A stretch of 64,000 nucleotides of DNA from Eubacterium sp. (GCA_017450645.1 JAFSTE010000018.1:1-64000); one strand, 5' to 3'; positions 32,887-42,271 are shown, counted from the first letter of the stretch. Made by a program: numbers and translations. Notes: generated by a model not told the origin, from the sequence alone.

Positions 32887-34071
32887 ATGAAAACGATTTA
32901 TGTTGATAACGCGGCTACTACGCAGGTGTCCGAAACGGCGCTTAATGCGATGCTGCCGCTTTTAAAAGACACATACGGCAATCCGTCGTCGCTGCACCAC
33001 CTCGGACAGCGCGCAAAGGAAGTGCTCGAGGACGCAAGGGAGCGCGTTGCTGCCTGCATTAACGCAGAGCCGAGGGAGATTTATTTTACCTCCTGCGGTA
33101 CCGAGGCGGACAATCAGGCGATTTTATCCGCCGCATATAACGGCGCAAAGAAGGGCAAAAAGCATATTATTTCGTCTAAGTTCGAGCACCACGCAGTCCT
33201 TCATACTCTCGAAAAGCTTAAGGCTGAGGGCTTCGAGATTGAGCTGCTCGATGTTTATAAAGAGGGTATCGTAAGGGTAGAGGACTTAAAGGCTGCGCTT
33301 CGCGACGACACCGCGCTCGTTACGATTATGTACGCTAATAACGAGGTCGGCACGATTCAGCCCGTTAAGGAGCTTGCAGCGGTCTGCAAAGAGAGGGGAG
33401 TTACCTTCCATACCGACGCTGTTCAGGCTGCGGGTCACATTAAGCTTGATGTTAAAGACCTCGGTGTTGATATGCTGTCTGTATCCGCGCATAAGTTCCA
33501 CGGACCTAAGGGCGTAGGCTTTCTCTATTGCAAAAAGGGCGTTCCGCTTCAGGTATTTATGAACGGCGGCGCTCAGGAGCGTAACAGACGCGCCGGTACC
33601 GAGAACACTGCGGGTATCGTCGGTCTTGCGGCTGCGCTTGAAGAGGCTTGCGCAAATATTGATAAAAACTCCGCGAGGATTGCTTCCTACCGCGACAAGA
33701 TTATTAACGGTATTAAGGATATTGAGCTTTCGTTCGTTAACGGCGACCTTGAAAACAGACTCCCGGGCACTGTTAATATGTGCTTTGAGGGTATCGAGGG
33801 CGAGGGACTTCTCCTCCTCCTTGACCAGAAGGGAATTTGCGCATCCTCGGGCTCAGCTTGCACAAGCGGCTCGCTCGACCCGTCGCATGTTCTGCTTTCT
33901 ATGGGAGTGCCCGTAGAGATTGCGCACGGCTCATTAAGAATATCACTCAGCGAATACAATACCGAAGAAGAGGTTGACTTTATTATCGAGTCAATTCACG
34001 AGGTTGTAGCGTATTTGCGCTCTATTTCACCCGTTTGGGAAAAGATTTTGAAAGGCGAGGAGATTAAATAA
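32887..34071 (+). CDS. nifS: Cysteine desulfurase, NifS/IscS family
   Basis: A PLP enzyme that takes sulfur from cysteine as a persulfide for Fe-S clusters and tRNA thiolation. The 394 residues show the PLP-lysine Lys203 in SVSAHKFHGPKG, the catalytic Cys325 in ASSGSACTSGS, and VDNAATTQVSE at the start. The scaffold gene nifU overlaps its stop by one base, and mnmA, a sulfur acceptor, lies 1.4 kb downstream. A strong promoter with a possible operator lies upstream. Confidence 0.95.
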   Translation: MKTIYVDNAATTQVSETALNAMLPLLKDTYGNPSSLHHLGQRAKEVLEDARERVAACINAEPREIYFTSCGTEADNQAILSAAYNGAKKGKKHIISSKFEHHAVLHTLEKLKAEGFEIELLDVYKEGIVRVEDLKAALRDDTALVTIMYANNEVGTIQPVKELAAVCKERGVTFHTDAVQAAGHIKLDVKDLGVDMLSVSAHKFHGPKGVGFLYCKKGVPLQVFMNGGAQERNRRAGTENTAGIVGLAAALEEACANIDKNSARIASYRDKIINGIKDIELSFVNGDLENRLPGTVNMCFEGIEGEGLLLLLDQKGICASSGSACTSGSLDPSHVLLSMGVPVEIAHGSLRISLSEYNTEEEVDFIIESIHEVVAYLRSISPVWEKILKGEEIK

Positions 34072-34490
34072 TGGCACTTTATTCAGATAAGGTTATGGAC
34101 CACTTCACTAATCCGAGAAATGTAGGTAAAATCGAGGACGCTGACGGTGTCGGCGAGGTTGGAAACGCTCGTTGCGGCGACATTATGAAAATCTACCTTA
34201 AGGTAGACGAAAACCAGATTATCACCGATGTTAAGTTTAACACCTTCGGCTGCGCTTCGGCTATCGCGTCGAGCTCAATGGCTACCTGTCTTATTAAGGG
34301 TAAGCCTATTTCTCAGGCTATCGAGCTTACCAATAAGGCTGTTGTAGAAGCGCTTGACGGACTTCCGCCGGTTAAGGTGCACTGCTCAGTTCTTGCAGAG
34401 GAAGCTATTAAGGCTGCCGTTAAGGATTATTATGACAAGAACGGTATCGAGTACGACCCCGAGCAGTTTAAAGAAAAAGAAGTTGACTAA
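34071..34490 (+). CDS. nifU: Fe-S cluster assembly scaffold NifU/IscU-like
   Basis: The 139-residue protein is an IscU-type scaffold. The three cluster cysteines are in NARCGDIMKIYL, TFGCASAIASSSMA and KVHCSVLAEEA. It lacks the extra ferredoxin and C-terminal Nfu domains of full NifU, so it is the short NifU-N form paired with NifS in many Clostridia. A terminator-like hairpin follows. Confidence 0.93.
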   Translation: MALYSDKVMDHFTNPRNVGKIEDADGVGEVGNARCGDIMKIYLKVDENQIITDVKFNTFGCASAIASSSMATCLIKGKPISQAIELTNKAVVEALDGLPPVKVHCSVLAEEAIKAAVKDYYDKNGIEYDPEQFKEKEVD

Positions 34491-34511
34491 TAACGCAAAT
34501 TAATATATTAT

Positions 34512-34541
34512 ATGTGGGAGGGCAAAGCTCTCCCACTTTTA
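34512..34541 (+). terminator. Hairpin terminator between nifU and nadA
   Basis: GTGGGAG/CTCCCAC with a 9-base loop, followed by TTTTATTG. It may separate or attenuate transcription into nadA, whose start is only about 20 bases away. Confidence 0.75.
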
Positions 34542-34559
34542 TTGATTTGAGGACGTATT

Positions 34560-35474
34560 ATGGCTATCAAGGACATTCAGGACGAGATTATAAGACTTAA
34601 AAAAGAGAACGATATCTGTATTTTAGCTCACTGCTATCAGACGCCGGAGATTTTAGAGGTTGCCGATTTTACGGGCGACAGCTTTGCGCTGTCCGTTAAG
34701 GCGTCGAAGGTCGAGAATAAGACCGTTATTATGTGCGGCGTTCGCTTTATGGCAGAAACCGTTAAAATCTTATCCCCTGAAAAAAAGGTTATCCTTTCTA
34801 ATTCCTCCGCGGGCTGTCCTATGGCGGAAATGATGGATAAGGCACTTATTGAGGAGGTTAAGGCGCAGTACCCCGATTACACTGTTGTTGCTTATATTAA
34901 TACTACAACCGAGCTTAAAACGGTGTGCGATGTGTGCGTTACCTCGTCCTCGGCGCTTGAAATCTGTAAAAAACTTGATAGCGACAAAATCCTGTTTATA
35001 CCCGATATTAACCTCGGTACATATATTTCAAAACAGCTTCCCGAAAAAGAGTTTAAGCTCCTTTCAGGCGGCTGCCCGACCCACGCAAGAATGTCTAAAC
35101 GCGATGTGCTTAAAGCTAAAGAGGAGCACCCGAATGCGCTGTTTCTCGTTCATCCTGAGTGCGTACCCGAGGTTGTTGAGCTTGCCGATTATGTAGGATC
35201 CACAACGGGAATTATGGACTATGCAAAGAACAGCGATAATAAGGAATTTATTATCGGTACCGAAAACAGCATAGTAACTCACCTTCAGCTTGAATGCCCC
35301 GATAAGTTCTTCTACCCGCTTTCAAAGGATTTAATTTGCCATAATATGAAAGCTACAACCCTTGTTGATGTGCTTAACTGCTGCAAAGGTGTCGGCGGCG
35401 AGGAGGTTGAGCTTGACGAGGAAACTCGCCTTAAAGCTAAAAAGTCTATCGACAAAATGATTGAGCTGGGTTAA
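34560..35474 (+). CDS. nadA: Quinolinate synthase NadA
   Basis: NadA condenses iminoaspartate with dihydroxyacetone phosphate to quinolinate for NAD synthesis and needs a [4Fe-4S] cluster. The 304 residues show ILAHCYQTPEI, FTGDSFALS, the cysteine-containing segments SAGCPMAEM and SGGCPTHARM, and HPECVPEV. nadB and nadC, its usual neighbours, are absent here; instead it lies between nifU and mnmA, where Fe-S supply is encoded. Confidence 0.95.
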   Translation: MAIKDIQDEIIRLKKENDICILAHCYQTPEILEVADFTGDSFALSVKASKVENKTVIMCGVRFMAETVKILSPEKKVILSNSSAGCPMAEMMDKALIEEVKAQYPDYTVVAYINTTTELKTVCDVCVTSSSALEICKKLDSDKILFIPDINLGTYISKQLPEKEFKLLSGGCPTHARMSKRDVLKAKEEHPNALFLVHPECVPEVVELADYVGSTTGIMDYAKNSDNKEFIIGTENSIVTHLQLECPDKFFYPLSKDLICHNMKATTLVDVLNCCKGVGGEEVELDEETRLKAKKSIDKMIELG

Positions 35475-35477
35475 TTT

Positions 35478-36563
35478 ATGAAGGCTATTATTGCTATGAG
35501 CGGTGGTGTTGATTCAAGCGTCGCCGCTTATTTTATGAAAAAAAGGGGCTTCGAGTGCATAGGCGCTACTATGAAGCTCTATGATAACGAGGATATAGGA
35601 CTAAGCAGCGAAAAGACCTGCTGTTCCCTCGACGATATCGAGGACGCGCGCTCAGTCGCACGAAAGCTCGATATGCCTTACTATGTCTTTAATTTTAAGG
35701 ACGAGTTCGAGGAAAAGGTTATAGATAAATTTATTAAGACCTATGAGTGCGGCGCAACGCCGAATCCCTGCATCGACTGTAACCGCTATCTTAAGTTTGA
35801 AAAGCTTATGCAGCGTATGCGCGAGCTTGATTTCGACTATGTTGTGACCGGTCACTATGCCGATATAGAGGAAAAGGACGGTCGCTTTTATCTTAAAAAA
35901 GGCGTTGACGAGTCTAAGGACCAGAGTTATGTTTTGTATTCGCTCACTCAGGAACAGCTAAAGCATACTATCTTTCCGCTCGGTAAATGCACTAAGTCCG
36001 AAATCCGCGAAATTGCTGAGCGCGAGGGCTATATTAACGCGAAAAAGCATGAGTCGCAGGATATCTGCTTTGTGCCCGACGGCGATTACGCCTCGTTTAT
36101 AGAACAGCATTGCGGAAAGACTTACGAAAAAGGTGATTTTGTCGACACTAACGGTAATGTTATCGGTACTCATAACGGAATTATCCGTTATACTATCGGC
36201 CAGCGAAAAGGGCTTGGCGTAGCGGTAGGTCACCCGATTTATGTTGTTAAAAAAGACCTTAATGCAAATACCGTAACCCTCGGCGAGAGCGAGGATTTAA
36301 TGTGCTCCTCGCTTAACGCGGTTGACTTTAACTGGATTATCGAAAAGCCGACCGAGCCGTTTAACTGCAAGGCTAAGACGAGGTATAATATGAAGGAAGT
36401 ACCCTGCACTGTATATCCCGAAGCTGACGGGGTAAGGGTAGAGTTTGATAACCCCGTTCGCGCTGTTACGAGCGGTCAGGCTGTCGTTTTGTACGACGGC
36501 GACTATGTTCTCGGCGGCGGAACGATAATTCAGTGCGGTAAAAGATTTGCAATTAATTCGTAA
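35478..36563 (+). CDS. mnmA: tRNA-specific 2-thiouridylase MnmA
   Basis: MnmA makes 2-thiouridine at wobble position 34 of Glu, Gln and Lys tRNAs, using persulfide sulfur and ATP. The 361 residues show the PP-loop SGGVDSSVA, the catalytic cysteine pair in ATPNPCIDCNRYLKF and SQDICFVPDG, and GQRKGLGVAVG. It starts 3 bases after nadA. The nearby NifS is the likely sulfur donor. Three of its potential targets' genes or isoacceptors (tRNA-Gln(TTG), tRNA-Lys(TTT)) are in this window. Confidence 0.95.
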   Translation: MKAIIAMSGGVDSSVAAYFMKKRGFECIGATMKLYDNEDIGLSSEKTCCSLDDIEDARSVARKLDMPYYVFNFKDEFEEKVIDKFIKTYECGATPNPCIDCNRYLKFEKLMQRMRELDFDYVVTGHYADIEEKDGRFYLKKGVDESKDQSYVLYSLTQEQLKHTIFPLGKCTKSEIREIAEREGYINAKKHESQDICFVPDGDYASFIEQHCGKTYEKGDFVDTNGNVIGTHNGIIRYTIGQRKGLGVAVGHPIYVVKKDLNANTVTLGESEDLMCSSLNAVDFNWIIEKPTEPFNCKAKTRYNMKEVPCTVYPEADGVRVEFDNPVRAVTSGQAVVLYDGDYVLGGGTIIQCGKRFAINS

Positions 36564-36632
36564 CAAATTATTTACAATGTTCTTAATTTGTTAACCTTAA
36601 AAGCGGATTTTGTTAATTTTTAAGCGTTATAG

Positions 36633-36661
36633 TTTACTCAAGATTTGATTCACACTTTAAT
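36633..36661 (+). promoter_or_regulatory. Possible promoter of the candidate sRNA
   Basis: TTTACT (36633-36638), a 17-base spacer and TTTAAT (36656-36661); only moderate matches, but the spacing and position just before the long hairpin fit. Confidence 0.4.
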
Positions 36662-36666
36662 TACGA

Positions 36667-36792
36667 GTGGCGGAGGTCAGTTTGGCGTTCGGTGATAAGT
36701 TTTTCTTTTCATTGTTTCTCCTCTAAACCGATAGCGCTAAACAGCCAAATCCGCCGATAAAGAAGACAGTTGTTCCCCCAGCTGTCTTTTTT
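36667..36792 (+). ncRNA. Candidate small RNA with rod-like hairpin and terminator
   Basis: No ORF fits here. A long hairpin is formed by GGCGGA (36669-36674) with TCCGCC (36750-36755), TTTGGC (36681-36686) with GCCAAA (36744-36749), and TCGGT (36689-36693) with ACCGA (36727-36731). A 33-base pyrimidine-rich loop tops it. A terminator, GACAGTTG/CAGCTGTC plus TTTTTT, ends it at 36792. The loop contains TTTTCATTGTTTCTCCTC, the reverse complement of a ribosome box plus ATG, suggesting a trans-acting antisense RNA. A 6S-like or other known class cannot be excluded. Bases 36793-36909 show only AT-rich sequence. Confidence 0.55.
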
Positions 36793-36930
36793 ATTTGTCA
36801 ATTTTTATAATATTTAGCTTAAATTATTAAAAAATGTAATTTTTGTGTTATTTTTTTATAATTTACTATTTATTTTAATATAGATTTATGTTACAATTAT
36901 TCTATCTATGTGGATGGGGAGGTGCATAAT

Positions 36931-38253
36931 GTGAAAAAACTTAAAACCGTTATTTCACTTTTTCTCGTAGCAATTATGTTTACGGGCTGCAGTATGCGCA
37001 TATCCTCGTCTATTGACGATATGATTTCGCCCATATCTCCGTTTGGCGATAACGCGGATATTAAGAACGCTATGGACGAGTTTCTTACCAAGGGCTATTC
37101 GATTAAAACGCCGAGTATAGGCAAATACATTACTGCCTATAATTTATTTGATATAGACGGCGACGGCGACGAGGAGGCAATAGCTTTTTACGAGCCTAAC
37201 GACAATCTCGGAAGAACCGATATGGCGTTGCTGAAAAAGGTCGACGACAAGTGGACTGTTATCGAGTCTGTCGCGGGCGAAGGCGCGGAGGTCAGCTCGC
37301 TCGACTTTTCGGACCTCAACGGCGACGACAGAAGCGAAATGATTGTCTGCTGGGACAAAATCCGTCACTCCACTAATCACGAGCTTGCAATTTATAAATA
37401 TAACGCTAAGTCAAAGACTAAGCATATCCGCAGAACCTATAACGGCATAAGCGTTAATAATTATATTCCCGTAGATATTACGGGCGACGGCGTTGACGAT
37501 TTGCTTATGTTTGAGCTGATTTCGGGCAGCCGTACTTATGCTAAGGCGGAGCTTTACTCCTTTGCCGACGATACGCCCATACTGAGGGGCGAAACCAAGC
37601 TCGACGGCCACATCAACTCGTACACCGAGCTTAAGGTCGAAACTGTCGACGGAAATAAAAGGGTATACGCCGACGCAATCTGTACTAACGGCTCGTCAAT
37701 GCTTACCGAGATTATTTACTGGGCGGACAGATATAACACGATTATCTCACCGTTTTACAGCTATTCAACCGGACTCAGCAGCGGCACTACGCGAAACGCG
37801 CTGCTCTCAAGCAGGGATGTAAACGGCGACGGCAGGTTTGAAATCCCGCGCGATAAAAAGTTAAAAAAGCTGCCAAAGTCGGTATCCTGTATGGACTGGG
37901 GCGTTTATAAAAACTCAATTCTTATCCATACGGATTACACGCTCTCGCCCGTAAACGACGGATATCTGGTCGTTATTCCCGACAAGTACATCTACGACAT
38001 TAAGGTAAAATACAACTCTAAAACCAAGCAGATGACTATACTCGATAAGAGCGACAACACCGAGGTGTGCTCCGTAAAGCCCGTACTTAAGGCTACCTAC
38101 GAAAAGGACGACCACTTAGGCTATGTTAAGGTAATGGAGGATGCGGGTTACTACTACCTCGCAAAATCCGGCGACAGCGAAAATGTCGATATTTCAATAA
38201 AGTATTTAAAGAAGAACATTAAATCGTTAAATAATAGGGAGGAAAATATATGA
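36931..38253 (+). CDS. Lipoprotein with acidic (FG-GAP/EF-hand-like) repeats, partner of a two-component system
   Basis: The 440-residue protein begins with a lipoprotein signal peptide (KTVISLFLVAIMFTGCSM, lipid Cys near residue 19). Repeated acidic turns, NLFDIDGDGDEEAIAF, DLNGDDRSEMIV, DITGDGVDDLLMF and DVNGDGRFEI, look like calcium-type loops of an integrin-like beta-propeller. GTG 36931 is chosen because GGAGGTG lies 5 bases ahead. It overlaps the response regulator by 4 bases, so it probably works with that signalling pair, perhaps as an outside sensor; this is inference. Confidence 0.72.
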   Translation: MKKLKTVISLFLVAIMFTGCSMRISSSIDDMISPISPFGDNADIKNAMDEFLTKGYSIKTPSIGKYITAYNLFDIDGDGDEEAIAFYEPNDNLGRTDMALLKKVDDKWTVIESVAGEGAEVSSLDFSDLNGDDRSEMIVCWDKIRHSTNHELAIYKYNAKSKTKHIRRTYNGISVNNYIPVDITGDGVDDLLMFELISGSRTYAKAELYSFADDTPILRGETKLDGHINSYTELKVETVDGNKRVYADAICTNGSSMLTEIIYWADRYNTIISPFYSYSTGLSSGTTRNALLSSRDVNGDGRFEIPRDKKLKKLPKSVSCMDWGVYKNSILIHTDYTLSPVNDGYLVVIPDKYIYDIKVKYNSKTKQMTILDKSDNTEVCSVKPVLKATYEKDDHLGYVKVMEDAGYYYLAKSGDSENVDISIKYLKKNIKSLNNREENI

Positions 38254-38963
38254 AAAAGGTACTCGTAGCTGAGGATGAAGAATCCATCCGCGAATTTATT
38301 GTGATTAACCTTACAAGAAGCGGTTACACTGTTGAGCAGGCGCAAAACGGCGTTGTAGCGCTTCAAAAATTTCACGAGGACGAGGCTGGCTTTGATGTTG
38401 CAATCCTTGATATTATGATGCCCGAGCTTGACGGACTTTCGGTTTGTAAGGAGCTCAGGAAGTTTTCGTCGGACCTTGGTATTATTATGCTCAGCGCTAA
38501 AACGCAGGAGATGGATAAGGTTACCGGACTTCTTTTCGGTGCGGACGATTATGTTACTAAGCCGTTTTCACCGTCTGAGCTTATGGCGCGCGTTGACGCT
38601 GTTTACCGCAGGGTAGAGATGACCCGCGGCTTCAGAAAGAACGACACCACCGGCGACAGCATTATTCTTGACGAGTTTGAGCTTAACCTCAGAAACAGAA
38701 CTCTCACTAAGTCTAACCAGATTATTGAGCTTACTCAGGTTGAGTTCCAGATTATCGAATACTTCTTTAAAAATCCGAATGCCGCTTTGTCCCGCCTTGA
38801 TATACTAAAGCAGGTATGGGGCGAAAACTATTTCGGCGACGAAAAGATTGTTGATGTTAACATCCGCAGACTCCGTATGAAGATTGAGGATAACCCCTCC
38901 AGCCCGACAAGGCTTGTAACTATCTGGGGACTCGGATATAAATGGATTACCGACGTAAAATAA
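38250..38963 (+). CDS. OmpR/PhoB-family response regulator
   Basis: A 237-residue DNA-binding regulator. The receiver domain (1-120) has the acidic pocket AEDEE, phospho-acceptor Asp54 in VAILDIMMPELDG, Thr/Ser in MLSAKTQ and Lys in DYVTKPFSP. The C-terminal winged helix (about 140-235) ends in RRLRMKIEDNPSSPTRLVTI. It is coupled to the lipoprotein gene upstream by a 4-base overlap and to the kinase 19 bases downstream. Confidence 0.92.
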   Translation: MKKVLVAEDEESIREFIVINLTRSGYTVEQAQNGVVALQKFHEDEAGFDVAILDIMMPELDGLSVCKELRKFSSDLGIIMLSAKTQEMDKVTGLLFGADDYVTKPFSPSELMARVDAVYRRVEMTRGFRKNDTTGDSIILDEFELNLRNRTLTKSNQIIELTQVEFQIIEYFFKNPNAALSRLDILKQVWGENYFGDEKIVDVNIRRLRMKIEDNPSSPTRLVTIWGLGYKWITDVK

Positions 38964-38982
38964 TTTGTTGACAGGATAAACG

Positions 38983-40473
38983 ATGGCAAAAGAATTTTTT
39001 GACAATATAGTTGAAAAATTGAAAACTATCCACATTGAGGGTATTACAAAACGCTGGTTAATTAACATTATCGGCGTTATTGCTGCGCTCTTTTTGCTTA
39101 CATTTATTATTGCCTCGGTAGGTATTAAATCCTATTATTACAACAGCGTCGAGGATATCGTTAAGTCGGGCGCTTCCGACTCCGCTGTAAGTTATTTTAC
39201 TAACAATATCGAAAGCGGAAATTCGCTCGAAAGCTCGGCGGCTGACTTTATTAACTCCTATAGCTATAAAAACCGCACTACGCTTTGGATTATCGACGAC
39301 GGCGGTAATGTAGTGCTTTCCTCAAGCGGCTTCCGTGTCGAAAAACAAAAGATGCCCGATTTTAACGAAGCGCTCGAAAACGAGGATTCTACCGCACGCT
39401 TTATCGGAAAAATCGAAAGCGGCGAAAAGATTATGGCTGTAACCCGAGCTATTAAAAGCAGCTCAGGTAAAGAAATCGGCGCAATCCGCGTTATGACTAA
39501 TATCGACCGCGTGGACGCGCAGATAAGAACACTTCGCTTTATTCTGTTCTTGCTAATGGTCGTTGTAATGGTGATAATCGTATTTTCAAACCAGTTCTTT
39601 ATCCGCTCGATTATCATCCCCGTTCAAGAGGTCAAAAAGGCGACTAAGCTTATCGCCGACGGTAACCTTGATGTCAGGATTGAAAAGCAGTACGACGACG
39701 AAATCGGCGACCTTGCTGACAGTATTAACACTATGGCTACCGAAATTTCGGCTGCCGATAAAATGAAAAACGACTTTATTTCAACTATTTCGCACGAGCT
39801 GAGAACGCCGCTTACTTCTATTAAGGGCTGGGGCGAAACGCTCACTCTCGGCAATAAGGATAATGTTGACGAGCTTACCCAAAAGGGCTTGAAGGTTATC
39901 GTTAACGAGGCGTCAAGACTTGAGGGCTTCGTTGAGGAGCTGCTCGATTTCTCGCGACTTCAAAGCGGAAGAATGCAGCTGAGACTCACTAAAACCGATA
40001 TCCTTGCCGAGCTCGAGGAAACGCTGTTCACCTTTAGGGAAAGGGCAGTGCGCGAGGGCTATGAGGTTAGGACGAGCGTACCCGATATTCCTTCGGTATC
40101 AAACGCCGACCCCAACAGACTTAAGCAGGTATTTATGAATATTCTTGATAACGCGCTTAAGTATTCGCGCCCGGGCAGCAAAATTTTTGTTAAGGCGGAA
40201 TTTATTGTTGAGGACGAAAAAGACTTTGTCCAGATTGCCGTTGCCGACCAGGGCTGCGGTATATCTAAAGAGGACCTGCCCCATGTTACCGAAAAGTTCT
40301 ATAAGGCTAATATGAGTATACGCGGTTCGGGTATCGGACTTGCCGTTACTAACGAAATTGTCAATCTCCACGGCGGACGGCTTGATATTGACAGTATCGA
40401 AAACAAGGGTACTCTTGTAAGAATAATTCTTCCTGTTCAGGAAGTTGTTAAACCAAACGATTACAGAGGATAG
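38983..40473 (+). CDS. Membrane sensor histidine kinase with HAMP domain
   Basis: The 496-residue kinase has membrane segments at about residues 27-47 and 183-207 enclosing an extracellular sensor domain. A HAMP domain (about 208-260) follows, then HisKA with phospho-acceptor His271 (DFISTISHELRTPLTSIKGW), and HATPase_c with N-box FMNILDNALKYS, G1 VADQGCGI and G2 GSGIGLAV. No PAS domain is obvious. It should phosphorylate the adjacent regulator in response to an unknown envelope signal. Confidence 0.92.
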   Translation: MAKEFFDNIVEKLKTIHIEGITKRWLINIIGVIAALFLLTFIIASVGIKSYYYNSVEDIVKSGASDSAVSYFTNNIESGNSLESSAADFINSYSYKNRTTLWIIDDGGNVVLSSSGFRVEKQKMPDFNEALENEDSTARFIGKIESGEKIMAVTRAIKSSSGKEIGAIRVMTNIDRVDAQIRTLRFILFLLMVVVMVIIVFSNQFFIRSIIIPVQEVKKATKLIADGNLDVRIEKQYDDEIGDLADSINTMATEISAADKMKNDFISTISHELRTPLTSIKGWGETLTLGNKDNVDELTQKGLKVIVNEASRLEGFVEELLDFSRLQSGRMQLRLTKTDILAELEETLFTFRERAVREGYEVRTSVPDIPSVSNADPNRLKQVFMNILDNALKYSRPGSKIFVKAEFIVEDEKDFVQIAVADQGCGISKEDLPHVTEKFYKANMSIRGSGIGLAVTNEIVNLHGGRLDIDSIENKGTLVRIILPVQEVVKPNDYRG

Positions 40474-40475
40474 TT

Positions 40476-41447
40476 ATGCAAAAGAAAACACATAAAACCT
40501 CCGTCGGAGGTCAGGCGCTTATCGAGGGCGTTATGATGCAGGGACCTAAGGGTATGGCTACCGCCGTACGCAAGCCCGACGGCGAGATTTTAACCGAATA
40601 TCACGAGGTTAAACGCCTTCGCGATAAGAGTAAGTTTTTTGACATCCCGATTATAAGGGGCGTAGTGGCGTTTATCGAGTCTATGATTACGGGCTATAAA
40701 TGCCTTATGTACTCGGCAGAGGTTTCGGGTATGGAAGAAATTGAAGAAGCTGAAATGAGTAAGTTTGAAAAATGGCTTACCGATAAGCTCGGCGATAAAT
40801 TAATGAATATTATTATGGTTATCGCTTCAATCCTCGGCTTTGCGCTTGCGTTCTTTATTTTCGCGTACCTTCCCTCGCTTCTGTTTAAAACTATAAATAC
40901 TCATACCGCGGCTAATCTCGAGCCGTTTCGCGGCACCTTTGAGGGCGTGCTTAAAATAATTATCTTTGTTTTGTATATGCTCGGCGTGTCGCAAATGAAG
41001 GATATTAAAAGAGTGTTTAAGTATCACGGCGCGGAGCATAAGTCAATCTGCTGCTACGAATCGGGTATGGAGCTTACAGTAGAGAATGTTAAAAAATGTA
41101 CGCGCTTCCACCCGAGATGCGGCACTTCGTTTATGTTTGTAATGCTTATTCTGAGCATAATTATAATATCGCTTCTTTCGTTCTTTGTACCGGACGAGCT
41201 TAAGCAAAAAACAATTCTCTGGGTGCTTATAAGGCTGCCTATGGTGCCTGTTATTATGGGTATCGGCTATGAGTTCATCCGTTATGCCGGCAGACACGAC
41301 AACGCGCTCGTTAAGGTGCTTTCAGCTCCCGGTCTCTGGATGCAGCGCATCACAACTAAAGAGCCCGAGGACGATATTATCGAGGTTGGTATAGCTTCTC
41401 TGCAGGCTGTAATTACCGAAAACCCAGAGGACGACGAGATTAAGTAA
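40476..41447 (+). CDS. DUF1385 family membrane protein (YqhQ-like)
   Basis: A 323-residue protein with an N-terminal conserved region (SVGGQALIEGVMMQGPKGMA), about four membrane segments between residues 105 and 275, and a conserved KYHGAEHKSICCYESG then TRFHPRCGTSF region whose His and Cys residues look metal-binding. The DUF1385-prmC order is common in Firmicutes. Biochemical function is unknown. It overlaps prmC by one base. Confidence 0.85.
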   Translation: MQKKTHKTSVGGQALIEGVMMQGPKGMATAVRKPDGEILTEYHEVKRLRDKSKFFDIPIIRGVVAFIESMITGYKCLMYSAEVSGMEEIEEAEMSKFEKWLTDKLGDKLMNIIMVIASILGFALAFFIFAYLPSLLFKTINTHTAANLEPFRGTFEGVLKIIIFVLYMLGVSQMKDIKRVFKYHGAEHKSICCYESGMELTVENVKKCTRFHPRCGTSFMFVMLILSIIIISLLSFFVPDELKQKTILWVLIRLPMVPVIMGIGYEFIRYAGRHDNALVKVLSAPGLWMQRITTKEPEDDIIEVGIASLQAVITENPEDDEIK

Positions 41448-42262
41448 TGACTCTCAAAAACGCATATGAATACTGCCTTAACTGTTTAAACAAAAACGGT
41501 ATCGACGAGGCAGATTTTAAATCGCTGTGCCTTGTGTGCTCTCTTGCAAACATTAAAAACAGCGAATATAACCTGAAAAATGATACTGAAATTGAGGATT
41601 ATATCCTTACCGAGCCGCTGCTAAGACTTCTCGGCGGCGAGCCACTGCAGTACGTTCTCGGCAAATGGGACTTTTTCGAGAGCGAGTTCTATGTCGGCGA
41701 GGGTGTGCTTATCCCGCGCCCCGAAACCGAGGAGCTTGTAGAAAAAGCTGTTGCAGCGGCAGGGGAGTACGACGCCCCCGTTATATACGACCTTTGTTCT
41801 GGCAGCGGTTGTATAGGTATCAGTATTGCAAAAAAATGTAAAGACGCTACGGTTTACTGCGTGGAAAAAAGCGCCGACGCAATTTCGTATTTAAAAAAGA
41901 ATGCACAAGGCGCAAATAATGTCCGCGTAATCCTCGGCGACATCACTAAGCCGCTCGATTTACCCAAGGCGGATATAATTGTTTCAAACCCGCCGTATAT
42001 CAAAAGCGGCGATATTGAAGCTCTTCAAAGCGAGGTTCATTTTGAACCTAAAATGGCGCTTGACGGCGGCGAGGACGGACTCTTTTTCTACCGCGCTATA
42101 GAACGCATATGCGCCGCTAATCTTAAAAGCGGCGGTACGGTTCTGCTCGAAATAGGTAATGAGCAGAGCGACGAAGTTAAAAGCATTTTTGCCGCATATA
42201 AGGATGTTCAGTCGTTTAAGGACATCTACGGCAATTTCAGAATAGTAAAAGCTAAAAATTAA
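41447..42262 (+). CDS. prmC: Release factor glutamine methyltransferase PrmC
   Basis: PrmC methylates the Gln of the GGQ motif in release factors RF1 and RF2. The 271 residues have the N-terminal substrate domain with LLGGEPLQYVLGKWDFF, the PRPETEELVE segment, SAM motif I DLCSGSGCIGISIA and the catalytic NPPY motif (IIVSNPPYI). prfA is not in the window. It starts on the last base of the DUF1385 gene. Confidence 0.94.
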   Translation: MTLKNAYEYCLNCLNKNGIDEADFKSLCLVCSLANIKNSEYNLKNDTEIEDYILTEPLLRLLGGEPLQYVLGKWDFFESEFYVGEGVLIPRPETEELVEKAVAAAGEYDAPVIYDLCSGSGCIGISIAKKCKDATVYCVEKSADAISYLKKNAQGANNVRVILGDITKPLDLPKADIIVSNPPYIKSGDIEALQSEVHFEPKMALDGGEDGLFFYRAIERICAANLKSGGTVLLEIGNEQSDEVKSIFAAYKDVQSFKDIYGNFRIVKAKN

Positions 42263-42271
42263 GGTGATACA

